Below, in pieces: positions 50,365 to 58,939 of a DNA stretch of 64,000 nucleotides; the first letter of the stretch is position 1; each line of letters starts with the position of its first letter. Source of the DNA: Nocardia alba NBRC 108234 (lineage in GTDB: Bacteria > Actinomycetota > Actinomycetes > Mycobacteriales > Mycobacteriaceae); NCBI RefSeq assembly GCF_001612665.1, contig NZ_BDAX01000017.1, positions 1-64,000 on the forward strand, given 5' to 3'. The position numbers and the translations under genes were made by a program. The notes beneath the pieces are model-generated. The model saw only the letters and a program-made list of their open reading frames with translations, was not told the DNA's origin and did not search any database.

Positions 50365-51201
50365 ATGGGCGGACTGCTCGAAGGCAAGACCATCCTGGTC
50401 ACCGGCATCATCACCGACTCGTCGATCGCGTTCCACGCGGCCGCGATCGCGCAGGAGCAGGGCGCGAGGGTGATCATCACCGGTATCCCCGACCGCTTGC
50501 GGCTCATCGACCGCATCGCCAAGCGGCTGCCGCAGGAGGTGCCGCCCGCCATCGGCCTCGACGTGACCAACGAAGAGGACCTGACCGCGCTCACCGAGAA
50601 GCTGCGTGAGCTGGCGCCCGAGGGCATCGACGGCGCGCTGCACTCCATCGCGTTCGCGCCGCGTTCGATCATGGGACCCGGCGCGCTGCCGTTCCTCGAG
50701 GGCCCCGGCCCCGATGTCGCCAAGTCGTTCGAGATCTCCGCGTGGAGCTACGCCTCGCTGGCGCGCGCCGTGCTCCCCGTCATGAACGAGGGTGGCTCGC
50801 TGGTCGGCATGGACTTCGATCCGCGCGTGGCGATGCCGTACTACAACTGGATGGGCGTGTCCAAGGCCGCGCTGGAGTCGGTGAACCGCTATGTGGCGCG
50901 GGAGGTCGGCGCCGCCAAGAAGGTGCGCTCCAACCTGATCGCCGCGGGCCCGATCAAGACCCTCGCGGCCAAGGCCATCGCGGGCACCGCGACCGACGAT
51001 GCCAAGCAGCTCGTGCAGCTCGACCAGTACTGGGACGGCGCGTCGCCGATCGGCTGGGACGGCAACGATCCGCGCGCGGTCGGCAAGTCGATCGTGGCGC
51101 TGCTCTCGGATTGGCTGCCCGCCACCACCGGCTCGATCATCTACGTCGACGGCGGCGCCAGCCACAACATGTGGTTCCCGGAGAACATGTCCCTGAGCTG
51201 A
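50365..51201 (+). CDS. inhA: enoyl-ACP reductase InhA
   Basis: NADH-dependent trans-2-enoyl-ACP reductase of FAS-II, completing each cycle of mycolate precursor elongation. The 278 residues include GIITDSSIAF at the cofactor site and the catalytic Tyr160 and Lys167 (YYNWMGVSK). Ser94 in HSIAFAP is the residue changed to Ala in isoniazid-resistant M. tuberculosis and is wild-type-like here. The ATG at 50365 follows CAGGAGAAC. The hemH start overlaps its stop by one base. Confidence 0.97.
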   Translation: MGGLLEGKTILVTGIITDSSIAFHAAAIAQEQGARVIITGIPDRLRLIDRIAKRLPQEVPPAIGLDVTNEEDLTALTEKLRELAPEGIDGALHSIAFAPRSIMGPGALPFLEGPGPDVAKSFEISAWSYASLARAVLPVMNEGGSLVGMDFDPRVAMPYYNWMGVSKAALESVNRYVAREVGAAKKVRSNLIAAGPIKTLAAKAIAGTATDDAKQLVQLDQYWDGASPIGWDGNDPRAVGKSIVALLSDWLPATTGSIIYVDGGASHNMWFPENMSLS

Positions 51202-52250
51202 TGCCGGACGCCCTGCTGCTGCTGTCCTTCGGTGGCCCCGAAGGTCCCGAGGACGTGATCCCCTTCCTGGAAAACGTCACTCGGGGCCGAGGGGTGCCGC
51301 CGGAACGCCTTGCCGAGGTCGCGCAGCACTACCTGCATTTCGGTGGGATCTCGCCGATCAACGCGTTGAATCGGCAGATCATCACGGCGCTGGAGGCCGA
51401 CCTCGCCGATGCCGGGCTGGATCTGCCGGTCTACTTCGGCAATCGCAACTGGCATCCCATGGTCGAGGACACCGTCGCACGGATGACCGCCGACGGCGTG
51501 CGCTCGGCGCTGGTCTTCACCACCTCCGCATGGGGTGGGTATTCCGGGTGCCGCCAGTACGACGAGGACATCACCCGGGCCCGCGCGGCCGTCGGTGCCG
51601 GTGCGCCCGAGCTGGTGAAACTGCGCCATTACTTCGACCACCCGCTGCTGATCGAGTCGTTCGCCGACGCGATCACCGCTGCGGTGCACCAGCTTCCGGC
51701 TGATCGTCGCAGCGGTGCGCGCCTGGTTTTCACCGCGCACTCCATTCCCGTCTCGGCGGATCTGTCGGCGGGCCCACCGGCCGGCGGGGGCCGCCTCTAC
51801 AGCAGGCAGGTCGCCGAAGCCGCTCGATTGTGCGCCGCGGCAACAGGATTCGCCGAATACGATGTGGTGTGGCAGTCGCGCTCCGGCCCGCCGCAGGTGC
51901 CGTGGCTCGAACCCGACATCGTCGATCACCTGGATGTGCTGCACGGCAAGGGAATCGACGCCGTGGTGGTGTGCCCGGTCGGTTTCGTCTCCGACCATCT
52001 CGAGGTGATCTGGGACCTCGACAACGAGGCCTCGACCCGTGCCGCCGAGCTCGGCATGGCCTTCGCCCGCGCGGGAACACCCGGCACCGATCCGCGGTTC
52101 GCCCGGATGATCGTCGAACTGATCGCCGAACGCGTGAGCGCCGGTCCGGTGCGTGAACTCGGCACGGTGCCCGGATACGGCTGCACCGTCGACGGTGCCC
52201 TGTGCGCTCCCGGTTGCTGCGAACTGCCCGCGCGCCCCGTCCGGCGCTGA
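51201..52250 (+). CDS. hemH: (copro)porphyrin ferrochelatase
   Basis: Inserts iron into the porphyrin ring; in actinobacteria the substrate is coproporphyrin III (CpfC). The 349 residues contain FGGPEGPEDV at the start, the catalytic His in FTAHSIP and the conserved Glu in the SDHLEVIWDLD segment. Four cysteines fit the actinobacterial [2Fe-2S] site: Cys117 (GYSGCRQY) and the C-terminal set at 328, 335 and 339/340 (GCTVDGALCAPGCC). The ATG overlaps the inhA stop (TGATG), which decides against a longer frame running inside inhA. Confidence 0.95.
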   Translation: MPDALLLLSFGGPEGPEDVIPFLENVTRGRGVPPERLAEVAQHYLHFGGISPINALNRQIITALEADLADAGLDLPVYFGNRNWHPMVEDTVARMTADGVRSALVFTTSAWGGYSGCRQYDEDITRARAAVGAGAPELVKLRHYFDHPLLIESFADAITAAVHQLPADRRSGARLVFTAHSIPVSADLSAGPPAGGGRLYSRQVAEAARLCAAATGFAEYDVVWQSRSGPPQVPWLEPDIVDHLDVLHGKGIDAVVVCPVGFVSDHLEVIWDLDNEASTRAAELGMAFARAGTPGTDPRFARMIVELIAERVSAGPVRELGTVPGYGCTVDGALCAPGCCELPARPVRR

Positions 52251-52336
52251 ACACAACCGGATAACCATTCACCGGCGGCCCCCGGTTCGAGGAGTAGCCT
52301 TTTCACAGTTGCGCTCGACTGATCGGAGGATTTCCG

Positions 52337-52732
52337 ATGATTTCGACAACGCCGCGCCGCGCTGCCGGGCTCGCCCTGATGCTGACCGGCGCCGCGCTCG
52401 GGCTGACCGGGTGCGGTGGGAACTCCGGTTACCAAACCCAGCCCCCGCAGCCCACCGAGCCCACGATCTCGCAGGCATCCGTGCGGGAACTGTGCGGCAT
52501 CCTCGACGGGCAGAAGGGGACGTGGAAGGCGCTGGGCCCGCAGGTCGCGCGGGTGGCGTTCACCGGCGCGATCAGACTGTGGACCGTGAACGACACCGTC
52601 GCCAACGCCGCGATCGCCTACAACCGCCATATCGTCGACACCGTGACGATCCAGACCTGTCCGCGAGTCCGCGACGCGACACTGGCCTCGCTCGAGGTTC
52701 CCGACATCGAAGTCGCGCTCGGCGGATTCTGA
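52337..52732 (+). CDS. small putative lipoprotein
   Basis: A 131-residue exported lipoprotein. The signal peptide ends with the lipobox LTGC, acylated Cys26. The mature part begins with a Pro/Gln/Thr-rich linker and has two further cysteines (ELCGIL, IQTCPR), probably a disulfide. No known domain. The ATG follows CGGAGGATTTCCG, a good ribosome site. It stands 86 bases after hemH and may be read with it. Confidence 0.85.
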   Translation: MISTTPRRAAGLALMLTGAALGLTGCGGNSGYQTQPPQPTEPTISQASVRELCGILDGQKGTWKALGPQVARVAFTGAIRLWTVNDTVANAAIAYNRHIVDTVTIQTCPRVRDATLASLEVPDIEVALGGF

Positions 52733-52755
52733 ACCGGCACTTGCTCCTTCGGTCG

Positions 52756-53568
52756 CTAGGCGTCGCGGCGGGCGGCGGCATGGACCGCGACGAGGCGGGC
52801 CTCGCGCAGGGTGTTCCACAGCGGACGCAGCAGGGATTCGTGCGCGCCGAGCGCGGTGGCCGAGGTGGGCGAGGACGCCGGCTCGTGCTGGGCGACGGTG
52901 AGGATCGCGGCCACATGATCGGCGGTGTCGAGAATCCGCTTGGCGCGCAAGGGAATCGAGTCCGGGTATGCGTGGCGCGCGTAGGCCGCGAGCTGAGCCT
53001 CGATCTGCTCGCGCGGGTCGTCGTCGCCGTTGCCGATCGAGGTGGTGTGCAGCTGCATGAGGGCATCGGCGGCGTCGCGGACCGATTCGCGCATCGTGTA
53101 CTCGGCCTCGCCGAGCGACATGTCGTGACCCGCGATCCGGGGCAGATCGACGCCGTAGACCGTCCACTGCAGGGTGTCGTCGTCGTCCCACTGGGGGATC
53201 AGGCCGGTGCCCGGTTCGCCGGGAACACCGAGCAGCAGGCCCTCCTCGGCGTCGATCGCGTCGGCCGCGAACGCTGTGCCGACCGGCAGCCCACGGACGT
53301 CACCCGGCGCGGGCAGGACCAGGCGCAACTGCGCCCCGGCGGGAGCCATCGCCTCGCGGATCACCTTGAGCAGTGGCATGGCTCCGGTGCCCGACGCGCC
53401 GCGCGAGGTCCATGGCAGGTCCGTGCGTCCGCCGGTCACCGGGTCGCCCGCCGCGATGGTGTGGCGCGCGGCCCAGGCGTGCAGTGCCTCCAGCACGTCG
53501 TCGGGCGCGCTGGTACCGGCCAGCCAGGAGCCGGCCCACAGCGTCAGCGTGGCACTGGGAGAGCACAT
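52756..53568 (-). CDS. conserved protein of unknown function (Rv1486c position)
   Basis: A soluble protein of about 270 residues with no signal or membrane segment, convergent with the lipoprotein gene. It contains WTSRGASGTGAMPLLKVI, a beta-rich middle and a helical C-terminal half (ESVRDAADALMQLHTTS). I do not recognise a catalytic motif. The frame is open much further upstream, but sensible sequence begins around CSPSATLTLWAGSWLAG; ATG 53568 is used and ATG 53574 is an alternative. Position suggests the Rv1486c family. Confidence 0.75.
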   Translation of the reverse strand: MCSPSATLTLWAGSWLAGTSAPDDVLEALHAWAARHTIAAGDPVTGGRTDLPWTSRGASGTGAMPLLKVIREAMAPAGAQLRLVLPAPGDVRGLPVGTAFAADAIDAEEGLLLGVPGEPGTGLIPQWDDDDTLQWTVYGVDLPRIAGHDMSLGEAEYTMRESVRDAADALMQLHTTSIGNGDDDPREQIEAQLAAYARHAYPDSIPLRAKRILDTADHVAAILTVAQHEPASSPTSATALGAHESLLRPLWNTLREARLVAVHAAARRDA

Positions 53569-53680
53569 AATCATCGAGCATAAAGGTTCGCCCGCGATCG
53601 CGTGCGCGCACCGAGATGGTCGATCGTGCCTACGCGGATCATCGATTTCGGCGCGAGGACCCGCCTGACCTGCTGTGCGA

Positions 53681-54505
53681 TTACTCCGGCTCGGTGACGA
53701 AGTCGATGAGCCGCTCGACGGCGCCGATGAGCGGGGCTTCCAGATCCCGGAACGAGCCGACCGCATCGTAGACACGGCGCCAACCCTGCTGCGGTGTTCC
53801 CCAGCCCAGGCGCGCGCAGATTCCGGTTTTCCAGTCTTCACCGCGCGGCACGGTCGGCCAGGCGTCGATGCCGAGCGCGGCGGGGCGCACGGCCTGCCAG
53901 ACGTCGATGTAGGGATGGCCGGTCACCAGCACGTGCGGGCCGAGGCCGGTGGTCAGGTGCGTCTCCTTCGAGCCGGTCACCAGGTGGTCGACGAGGACCC
54001 CCACCCGAGCGCCCGGTCCGGGTTCGAACTCGGTGAGCCGGGCGCCGAGATTGTCGAGGCCCTCGAGGTGCTCGACCACCACGCCCTCCACCCGCAGGTC
54101 ATGGCCCCACACCCGTTCGACGAGCGCCGCGTCGTGCACGCCCTCCACCCAGATCCGGCTGGTCCGCGCGACTCGTGCCCGCAGGCCCTCGACCCGGGTC
54201 GACCCCGATGCCGACCGCGTCGGCCGTTTCGGCGCGGTCGCGGTGGGCTTGATCAGCGTGACCGGTTTCCCGTCGATCAGGAACGCGGCCTCGCGCATCG
54301 CGAACAACCGCACCGCCCCGCGCGCGTCCTCCAGCTTCACGAACTCGCCGTCGTAGCTGCGATCGAAACCGACTACGGCACCGCAGAATCCGCTCGCCGC
54401 GTCCTCGACCACCAGATCGCGTTCGGCTTGCACAGTCGGTATCGGCTTCTTCTTGGTCCGATCGTGTCCGGAATAGATGTCGCCGTAGCTGTCTCGTGCA
54501 CTCAC
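53681..54505 (-). CDS. DUF3097 family protein
   Basis: A 274-residue actinobacterial protein of unknown function. Family traits are the N-terminal segment VVEDAASGFCGAVVGFD, the ARGAVRLFAMREAAFLIDG stretch and the C-terminal HPYIDVWQAVRP region, which looks like a toprim-like or nuclease-like core (ARVGVLVDHLVTGSKE with acidic residues). No partner gene is translationally coupled. Start GTG at 54505; an upstream neighbour is divergent (nfeD). Confidence 0.88.
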   Translation of the reverse strand: MSARDSYGDIYSGHDRTKKKPIPTVQAERDLVVEDAASGFCGAVVGFDRSYDGEFVKLEDARGAVRLFAMREAAFLIDGKPVTLIKPTATAPKRPTRSASGSTRVEGLRARVARTSRIWVEGVHDAALVERVWGHDLRVEGVVVEHLEGLDNLGARLTEFEPGPGARVGVLVDHLVTGSKETHLTTGLGPHVLVTGHPYIDVWQAVRPAALGIDAWPTVPRGEDWKTGICARLGWGTPQQGWRRVYDAVGSFRDLEAPLIGAVERLIDFVTEPE

Positions 54506-54612
54506 GCCCCGAAACTACCGCGCGCGCAACAGCGCGCGCGGTACCGGCGCACCGGGAGGCGGCGATTACGCGAGCCCGCCCCCGAACCGGTCATCGAGGC
54601 TAGGCTGGCAGG

Positions 54613-55044
54613 GTGGCCGCAATAATCTGGCTGATCGCGGGGATCGTGCTCGCGGCGGCCGAAATGCTCACCGGGGATCTCACGCTGCTCACCCTCGGTG
54701 TGGCCGCACTCGCCACAGCGGGGATCAGCGCGGGCACCGACCTTCCGGTGTGGGGCGACGCCCTGGTGTTCGCCGCGATGGCAGGGGTGCTGTTCGTCGG
54801 GGTGCGCCCGCTGCTGCGCCGCAAATTCGGTACCCCACCGCCCACTCCGACGAATGCCGATGCGCTGCCGGGTAAGTCGGCGCTGGTGCTCGAACAGGTC
54901 GCGGAGTATTCGGGTCAGGTCAAACTCGGTGGTGAGGTCTGGACCGCGCGTCCGCTCGACCCGAGCGAAGTGTACGAAGCCGGTGTGACTGTCTATGTGA
55001 TGAAGATCGACGGCGCGACCGCCGTCGTCTGGAAGGGTCCCTAG
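54613..55044 (+). CDS. NfeD-like membrane protein
   Basis: A 143-residue short NfeD protein (Rv1487 type): two or three N-terminal membrane helices (about 3-70) and a C-terminal OB-fold domain (about 85-143, VLEQVAEYSGQVKLGGEVWTAR). It lacks the serine protease domain of long NfeD proteins. It partners the SPFH protein encoded two bases downstream, a classic pairing in membrane microdomains. Start GTG at 54613. Confidence 0.92.
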   Translation: MAAIIWLIAGIVLAAAEMLTGDLTLLTLGVAALATAGISAGTDLPVWGDALVFAAMAGVLFVGVRPLLRRKFGTPPPTPTNADALPGKSALVLEQVAEYSGQVKLGGEVWTARPLDPSEVYEAGVTVYVMKIDGATAVVWKGP

Positions 55045-55046
55045 CA

Positions 55047-56288
55047 ATGGTTGCCTTGATCGTGGCCGCCGTCCTCGTCCTGTTGGTCGTGGTGGTGGTG
55101 TTCAAATCGATCGCCCTCGTCCCGCAGGCCGAGGCGGCGGTGATCGAACGGCTCGGACGTTATTCGCGCACCGTGTCCGGTCAGTTGACGTTCCTCGTCC
55201 CGTTCGCCGATCGCGTCCGCGCGAAGGTGGATCTGCGCGAGCGGGTCGTGTCGTTCCCGCCGCAGCCGGTGATCACCCAGGACAACCTCACCCTGCAGAT
55301 CGACTCGGTGGTGTATTTCCAGGTCACCAGTCCGCAGGCCGCTGTGTACGAGATCAGCAACTACATCGCCGCGGTCGAGCAGCTCACCGTCACCACCCTG
55401 CGCAATGTGGTCGGCGGGATGACCCTGGAAGAGACGCTGACCTCGCGCGATCAGATCAACAACCAGCTGCGCGGAGTGCTCGACGAGGCCACCGGCCGTT
55501 GGGGCCTCCGGGTGGCCCGCGTGGAGCTCAAGTCCATCGATCCGCCGCCGTCGATCCAGGAGTCGATGGAGAAGCAGATGAAGGCCGATCGCGAGAAGCG
55601 CGCGACGATCCTCACCGCCGAAGGCAATCGCGAAGCGCAGATCAAGACCGCCGAGGGCGCCAAGCAGGCGGCGATCCTGACCGCCGAGGGCGGCAAGCAG
55701 TCCTCGATCCTGTCGGCCGAGGGCGAACGCCAGAGCCGCATCCTGCGTGCCCAGGGCGAACGCGCCGCCTCCTATCTGCAAGCTCAAGGTCAGGCGAAGG
55801 CGATCGAGAAGGTGTTCGCCGCCATCAAGAACGGCAAGCCGACCCCGGAACTGCTCGCCTACCAGTACATGCAGACCCTGCCGATGGTGGCCAGGGGTGA
55901 CGCGAACAAGGTGTGGCTGGTCCCCAGCGATTTCGGCAAGGCGCTGGAGGGATTCGCCCAGAACTTCGCCACCAAGGGCGAGGACGGCGTTTTCCGCTAC
56001 GAACCGTCCGCCGACGAAGCGCCGGTGACGATCGAAGACGACAGCGACGTGGCCGACTGGTTCGAAACCGCCTCCGACCCCAAGATCGCCGAGGCCGTGC
56101 GCGCCGCCGAAGCCACCGCGCGCACCCCCGTCGAAGGTTTCGACACCCCCGCGCCACGCCCGAAAACCTCAGTGGCCAAGGCTGATCCGGAGTTGCCGAC
56201 CCCACCGCCGGTCGTCGCGCCGGAGCAGCAGGCCCCGCGTCCCGACGACCCGTACGGTCGCCCCTGGCAGCCGCCGCAACACAGCTGA
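55047..56288 (+). CDS. SPFH/stomatin-like membrane protein
   Basis: A 413-residue stomatin-type protein (Rv1488): an N-terminal membrane helix (about 1-22), the SPFH/Band 7 domain (about 25-185) and a long coiled coil with repeats AEGxKQAAILTAEGGKQ (about 185-250), then a Pro-rich tail (PTPPPVVAPEQQAPRPDD). It probably forms oligomeric rings in the membrane together with NfeD and may organise microdomains or protect membrane proteases. The start is two bases after the nfeD stop. Confidence 0.94.
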   Translation: MVALIVAAVLVLLVVVVVFKSIALVPQAEAAVIERLGRYSRTVSGQLTFLVPFADRVRAKVDLRERVVSFPPQPVITQDNLTLQIDSVVYFQVTSPQAAVYEISNYIAAVEQLTVTTLRNVVGGMTLEETLTSRDQINNQLRGVLDEATGRWGLRVARVELKSIDPPPSIQESMEKQMKADREKRATILTAEGNREAQIKTAEGAKQAAILTAEGGKQSSILSAEGERQSRILRAQGERAASYLQAQGQAKAIEKVFAAIKNGKPTPELLAYQYMQTLPMVARGDANKVWLVPSDFGKALEGFAQNFATKGEDGVFRYEPSADEAPVTIEDDSDVADWFETASDPKIAEAVRAAEATARTPVEGFDTPAPRPKTSVAKADPELPTPPPVVAPEQQAPRPDDPYGRPWQPPQHS

Positions 56289-56336
56289 TCCCGCGCGGTC
56301 CCGCCCGCTACGGCATCAGCGGGGCCGATGGGGTGC

Positions 56337-57548
56337 TCAGCGAGGTAAGGGCAGCAGTTCGACCAGGGATCCCCGGCCCGTGCCGGGCGGGAGGATGGCC
56401 AGGGCTTGGCAGGCGATGAGGCCGGCCAGGTGGGGGGTGTGGGCGGGGCCGGTGCTGCGCCAGACGCCGCCGGGGTGTTGTTGGACGCCGACGATTCGGG
56501 TGGCCTCGCCTTCCATGACACCGGCGTCGGAGAGGCGGCCCCACATGGTGGGGCCGGGGGTGCGCAGGGTGAGGGCGTCGACGATGGCGGGGGCGACGGC
56601 CAGGAGGGCGGCGACCGCGGCGAAGGGGTTGCCGGGCAGACCGAGCAGGACCCGTCCGTCGGGGAGCTGGGCCACGAGAGTGGACCCGCCGGGGCGGATG
56701 GCTATCCGTTCGACGACGATGCGGGCGCCGAGGTCGGCGAGCAGGTTGCGCAGGTGGTCGGCGGCGCCACGACCGGTGGCGCCGACCATGACGACCAGGT
56801 CGGCATGGGACTTCAGGGTGAGCCAGGAGCGCAACAGGTCTTTGCTGTCGGCGAGATGCCACAGCCCGGTGCTCTCGATATCGCAGCAGCGCAAGAACTC
56901 CGGCATCACGGGTCCGAGGGAGTCGCGGGTTTCGCCGGGGCCCAGCGGTCCGACGGCCCGGATCTCGTCGCCGGTCATCACCACATCGGCCCGCAACGGT
57001 CCACGCACGGTAACGGTTTCGGCTTCGGCACTGAGCGCCGCCGACGCCAGCGCGGCCGAGACACGGGCACCGGCGCGAGCCAATTCCGTTCCGCTGCTCC
57101 AGTGTTCACCTTGGCGGCGGGTGTCGTCGCGCACCGGTGCGCCGGGCGCGCGCATCACCACCGGTTTCCCGGACACGCTGGTGGTCACGATGTGTTCGTC
57201 GCGCAGGGTCGCCGTGGTGCCCGGCGGCGTCGCGGCGCCGGTCGCGATCCGCACCGCCTCACCGGGCGCCAGCACCACCGAGCAGCCGCGTCCGGCGTAG
57301 CTGACCTGCGGGTGCAGCCGCCACCACGGTCCGGGGCCCGCGACCGCGTAACCGTCCATGGCGGCGCTGTCCACCCGCGGCAGGGGAGTGCCCGCGGCGA
57401 GGGCGAGGGCGAGAGTCGCCCCCACGGCCTCGGTCACGGGTAGCTCACGCACCGCGAGCGGCTCGAGGTCCGCGGCTATCCGCGCGCGCACCAGACCCAG
57501 CCCACACTGCACCGCCGGAACTACGCCCACCCGTGCGCTCGTCACCAC
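56337..57548 (-). CDS. moeA: molybdopterin molybdotransferase MoeA
   Basis: Inserts molybdate into adenylylated molybdopterin, the last step of molybdenum cofactor synthesis. The 403 residues match MoeA: the early DSAAMDGYAV motif, GAATPPGTTA, the MoCF-type core with TGDEI (about 205) and GATGRGAADHL, and GLPGNPFAAVAALL towards the end. It is shorter and more divergent than housekeeping MoeA, so it may be a second copy. Start GTG at 57548. No other moa/moe gene is next to it. Confidence 0.9.
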   Translation of the reverse strand: MVTSARVGVVPAVQCGLGLVRARIAADLEPLAVRELPVTEAVGATLALALAAGTPLPRVDSAAMDGYAVAGPGPWWRLHPQVSYAGRGCSVVLAPGEAVRIATGAATPPGTTATLRDEHIVTTSVSGKPVVMRAPGAPVRDDTRRQGEHWSSGTELARAGARVSAALASAALSAEAETVTVRGPLRADVVMTGDEIRAVGPLGPGETRDSLGPVMPEFLRCCDIESTGLWHLADSKDLLRSWLTLKSHADLVVMVGATGRGAADHLRNLLADLGARIVVERIAIRPGGSTLVAQLPDGRVLLGLPGNPFAAVAALLAVAPAIVDALTLRTPGPTMWGRLSDAGVMEGEATRIVGVQQHPGGVWRSTGPAHTPHLAGLIACQALAILPPGTGRGSLVELLPLPR

Positions 57549-57856
57549 GTTCCGCCTTCCGAGGACCTGTCACCGATACTGCGACTCATCGTGCGCATCA
57601 CCGATTGCCTGCGATTTTCTGGGCAGTTGCCTCGCGATGACGTTGTGCTCACGCGAGCGGATGCCGCTCGGTGCGTAGTTCGGCGTCACGTACCTGCCCG
57701 ACCGCACTGTCGACACGGCGATCACCTCGGTCGCCCCCGACGCCGCCACCGTCTCGTGTCGCCGCCGGGACAGGTTCCGGGCGAGCGGACACGGGGGCGA
57801 CTGAGCGACCCGAGTTCGGCCGCCGGACCGCGACCTCGCGGCAGATGGTGTTCGGG
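57549..57856. other. intergenic region between moeA and the catabolic cluster
   Basis: A 308-base gap between two minus-strand genes. Several short open frames exist on both strands, but none has a ribosome site or a recognisable product. It should hold the moeA promoter and the end of the upstream transcript; I saw no strong hairpin. Confidence 0.5.
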
Positions 57857-58930
57857 TCACGCCTCGGTGAGCGCGCTCGCGAGTTCGGCGGCCCGGTCGG
57901 CGATGGCGGTACCCAGTTCGGCGGTGGTCGCGGTGCCGCCCAGGTCCGGGGTGCGGACCGTGCCCGCGGCGAGGACATCGCAGACCGCCCGGTCGACGGC
58001 GGCGGCCGCGGCGTGCTCGCCCAGGTGCGACAGCAGCATGGCCCCGGCGAGGATCTGGGCGACGGGGTCGGCGATGCCGAGGCCCGCGATATCGGGCGCG
58101 CTACCGTGCACGGCCTCGAACATCGACGGTGCGTCCGCCGCGGGGTTGATATTGCCCGATGGCGCGAGTCCGAGGCCGCCGGTGACGGCCGCGGCGAGGT
58201 CGGAGAGGATGTCGCCGAACAGGTTCGAGCCCACGATCACATCGAGGCGGTCGGGGTGGAGCACGATTTCGGCGGCGAGGGCGTCGACGTGCATCTGCCG
58301 GGTCCGCACCGAGGGGTACTCGGCCGCGACACGCTCGAAGACGCTGTCCCAGTACGGCATCGAGTGGATGAGCCCGTTGGATTTCGTCGCCGAACAGAGC
58401 CTGCCCGAGCGTTCGGCGGCACGGTCGAAGGCGTAGCGGATGATCCGTTCGCAGCCGGTGCGGGTGAACACCGATTCCTGGAGCACGAATTCGTCGGGCC
58501 TGCCCGGGTTGTGGACGCCGCCGATCGCGGAGTACTCGCCCTCGGAGTTCTCCCGCACGATGAGCAGGTCGAGATCCTCGGCGGTACGGTCGCGCAGTGC
58601 CGATTCGGTGCCGGGCAGCAGCCGTACCGGCCGCAGGTTGACGTACTGACCGAAAGCGCGCCGCAGCGGAATCAGCAAGCCCCACAGCGAGATATGGTCG
58701 GGCACTCCGGGAAACCCGACGGCGCCCAACAGGATGGCGTCGAACCCGGCGAGCTGCTCGGGCCCGTTGGGCGGCATCATCGCCCCGGTCCGCAGATAGT
58801 TCTCGCAGGACCAGTCGAACTCGGTCCAGCTGATCCCCGGCAGGACCCGGTCGAGCACCTTCACCGCCTCGACGGTCACATCGACGCCGATTCCGTCGCC
58901 CGGAATGGTCGCGATCCGGTATGCGCTCAC
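57857..58930 (-). CDS. isocitrate/isopropylmalate dehydrogenase family protein (tartrate dehydrogenase-like)
   Basis: NAD-dependent beta-decarboxylating dehydrogenase of 357 residues. It shows IPGDGIGVDV at the start, the substrate motif RPVRLLPG with VRENSEGEYS, TKSN, and the metal-binding segment DVIVGSNLFGDILSDLAA, plus GLAPSGNINP for the cofactor. The ENSEGEYS-type substrate loop is that of tartrate/D-malate dehydrogenases and not of leucine synthesis LeuB. It is nine bases after the aldehyde dehydrogenase gene in one operon, which supports a catabolic role. Confidence 0.88.
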   Translation of the reverse strand: MSAYRIATIPGDGIGVDVTVEAVKVLDRVLPGISWTEFDWSCENYLRTGAMMPPNGPEQLAGFDAILLGAVGFPGVPDHISLWGLLIPLRRAFGQYVNLRPVRLLPGTESALRDRTAEDLDLLIVRENSEGEYSAIGGVHNPGRPDEFVLQESVFTRTGCERIIRYAFDRAAERSGRLCSATKSNGLIHSMPYWDSVFERVAAEYPSVRTRQMHVDALAAEIVLHPDRLDVIVGSNLFGDILSDLAAAVTGGLGLAPSGNINPAADAPSMFEAVHGSAPDIAGLGIADPVAQILAGAMLLSHLGEHAAAAAVDRAVCDVLAAGTVRTPDLGGTATTAELGTAIADRAAELASALTEA

Positions 58931-58939
58931 GCTGTCTCC

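Noticed and set aside
57570..57860. Minus-strand 96-codon open frame in the gap upstream of moeA
   Set aside because: No ribosome site, Arg/Ser-rich composition and no recognisable family; it overlaps the end of the dehydrogenase gene at 57857.
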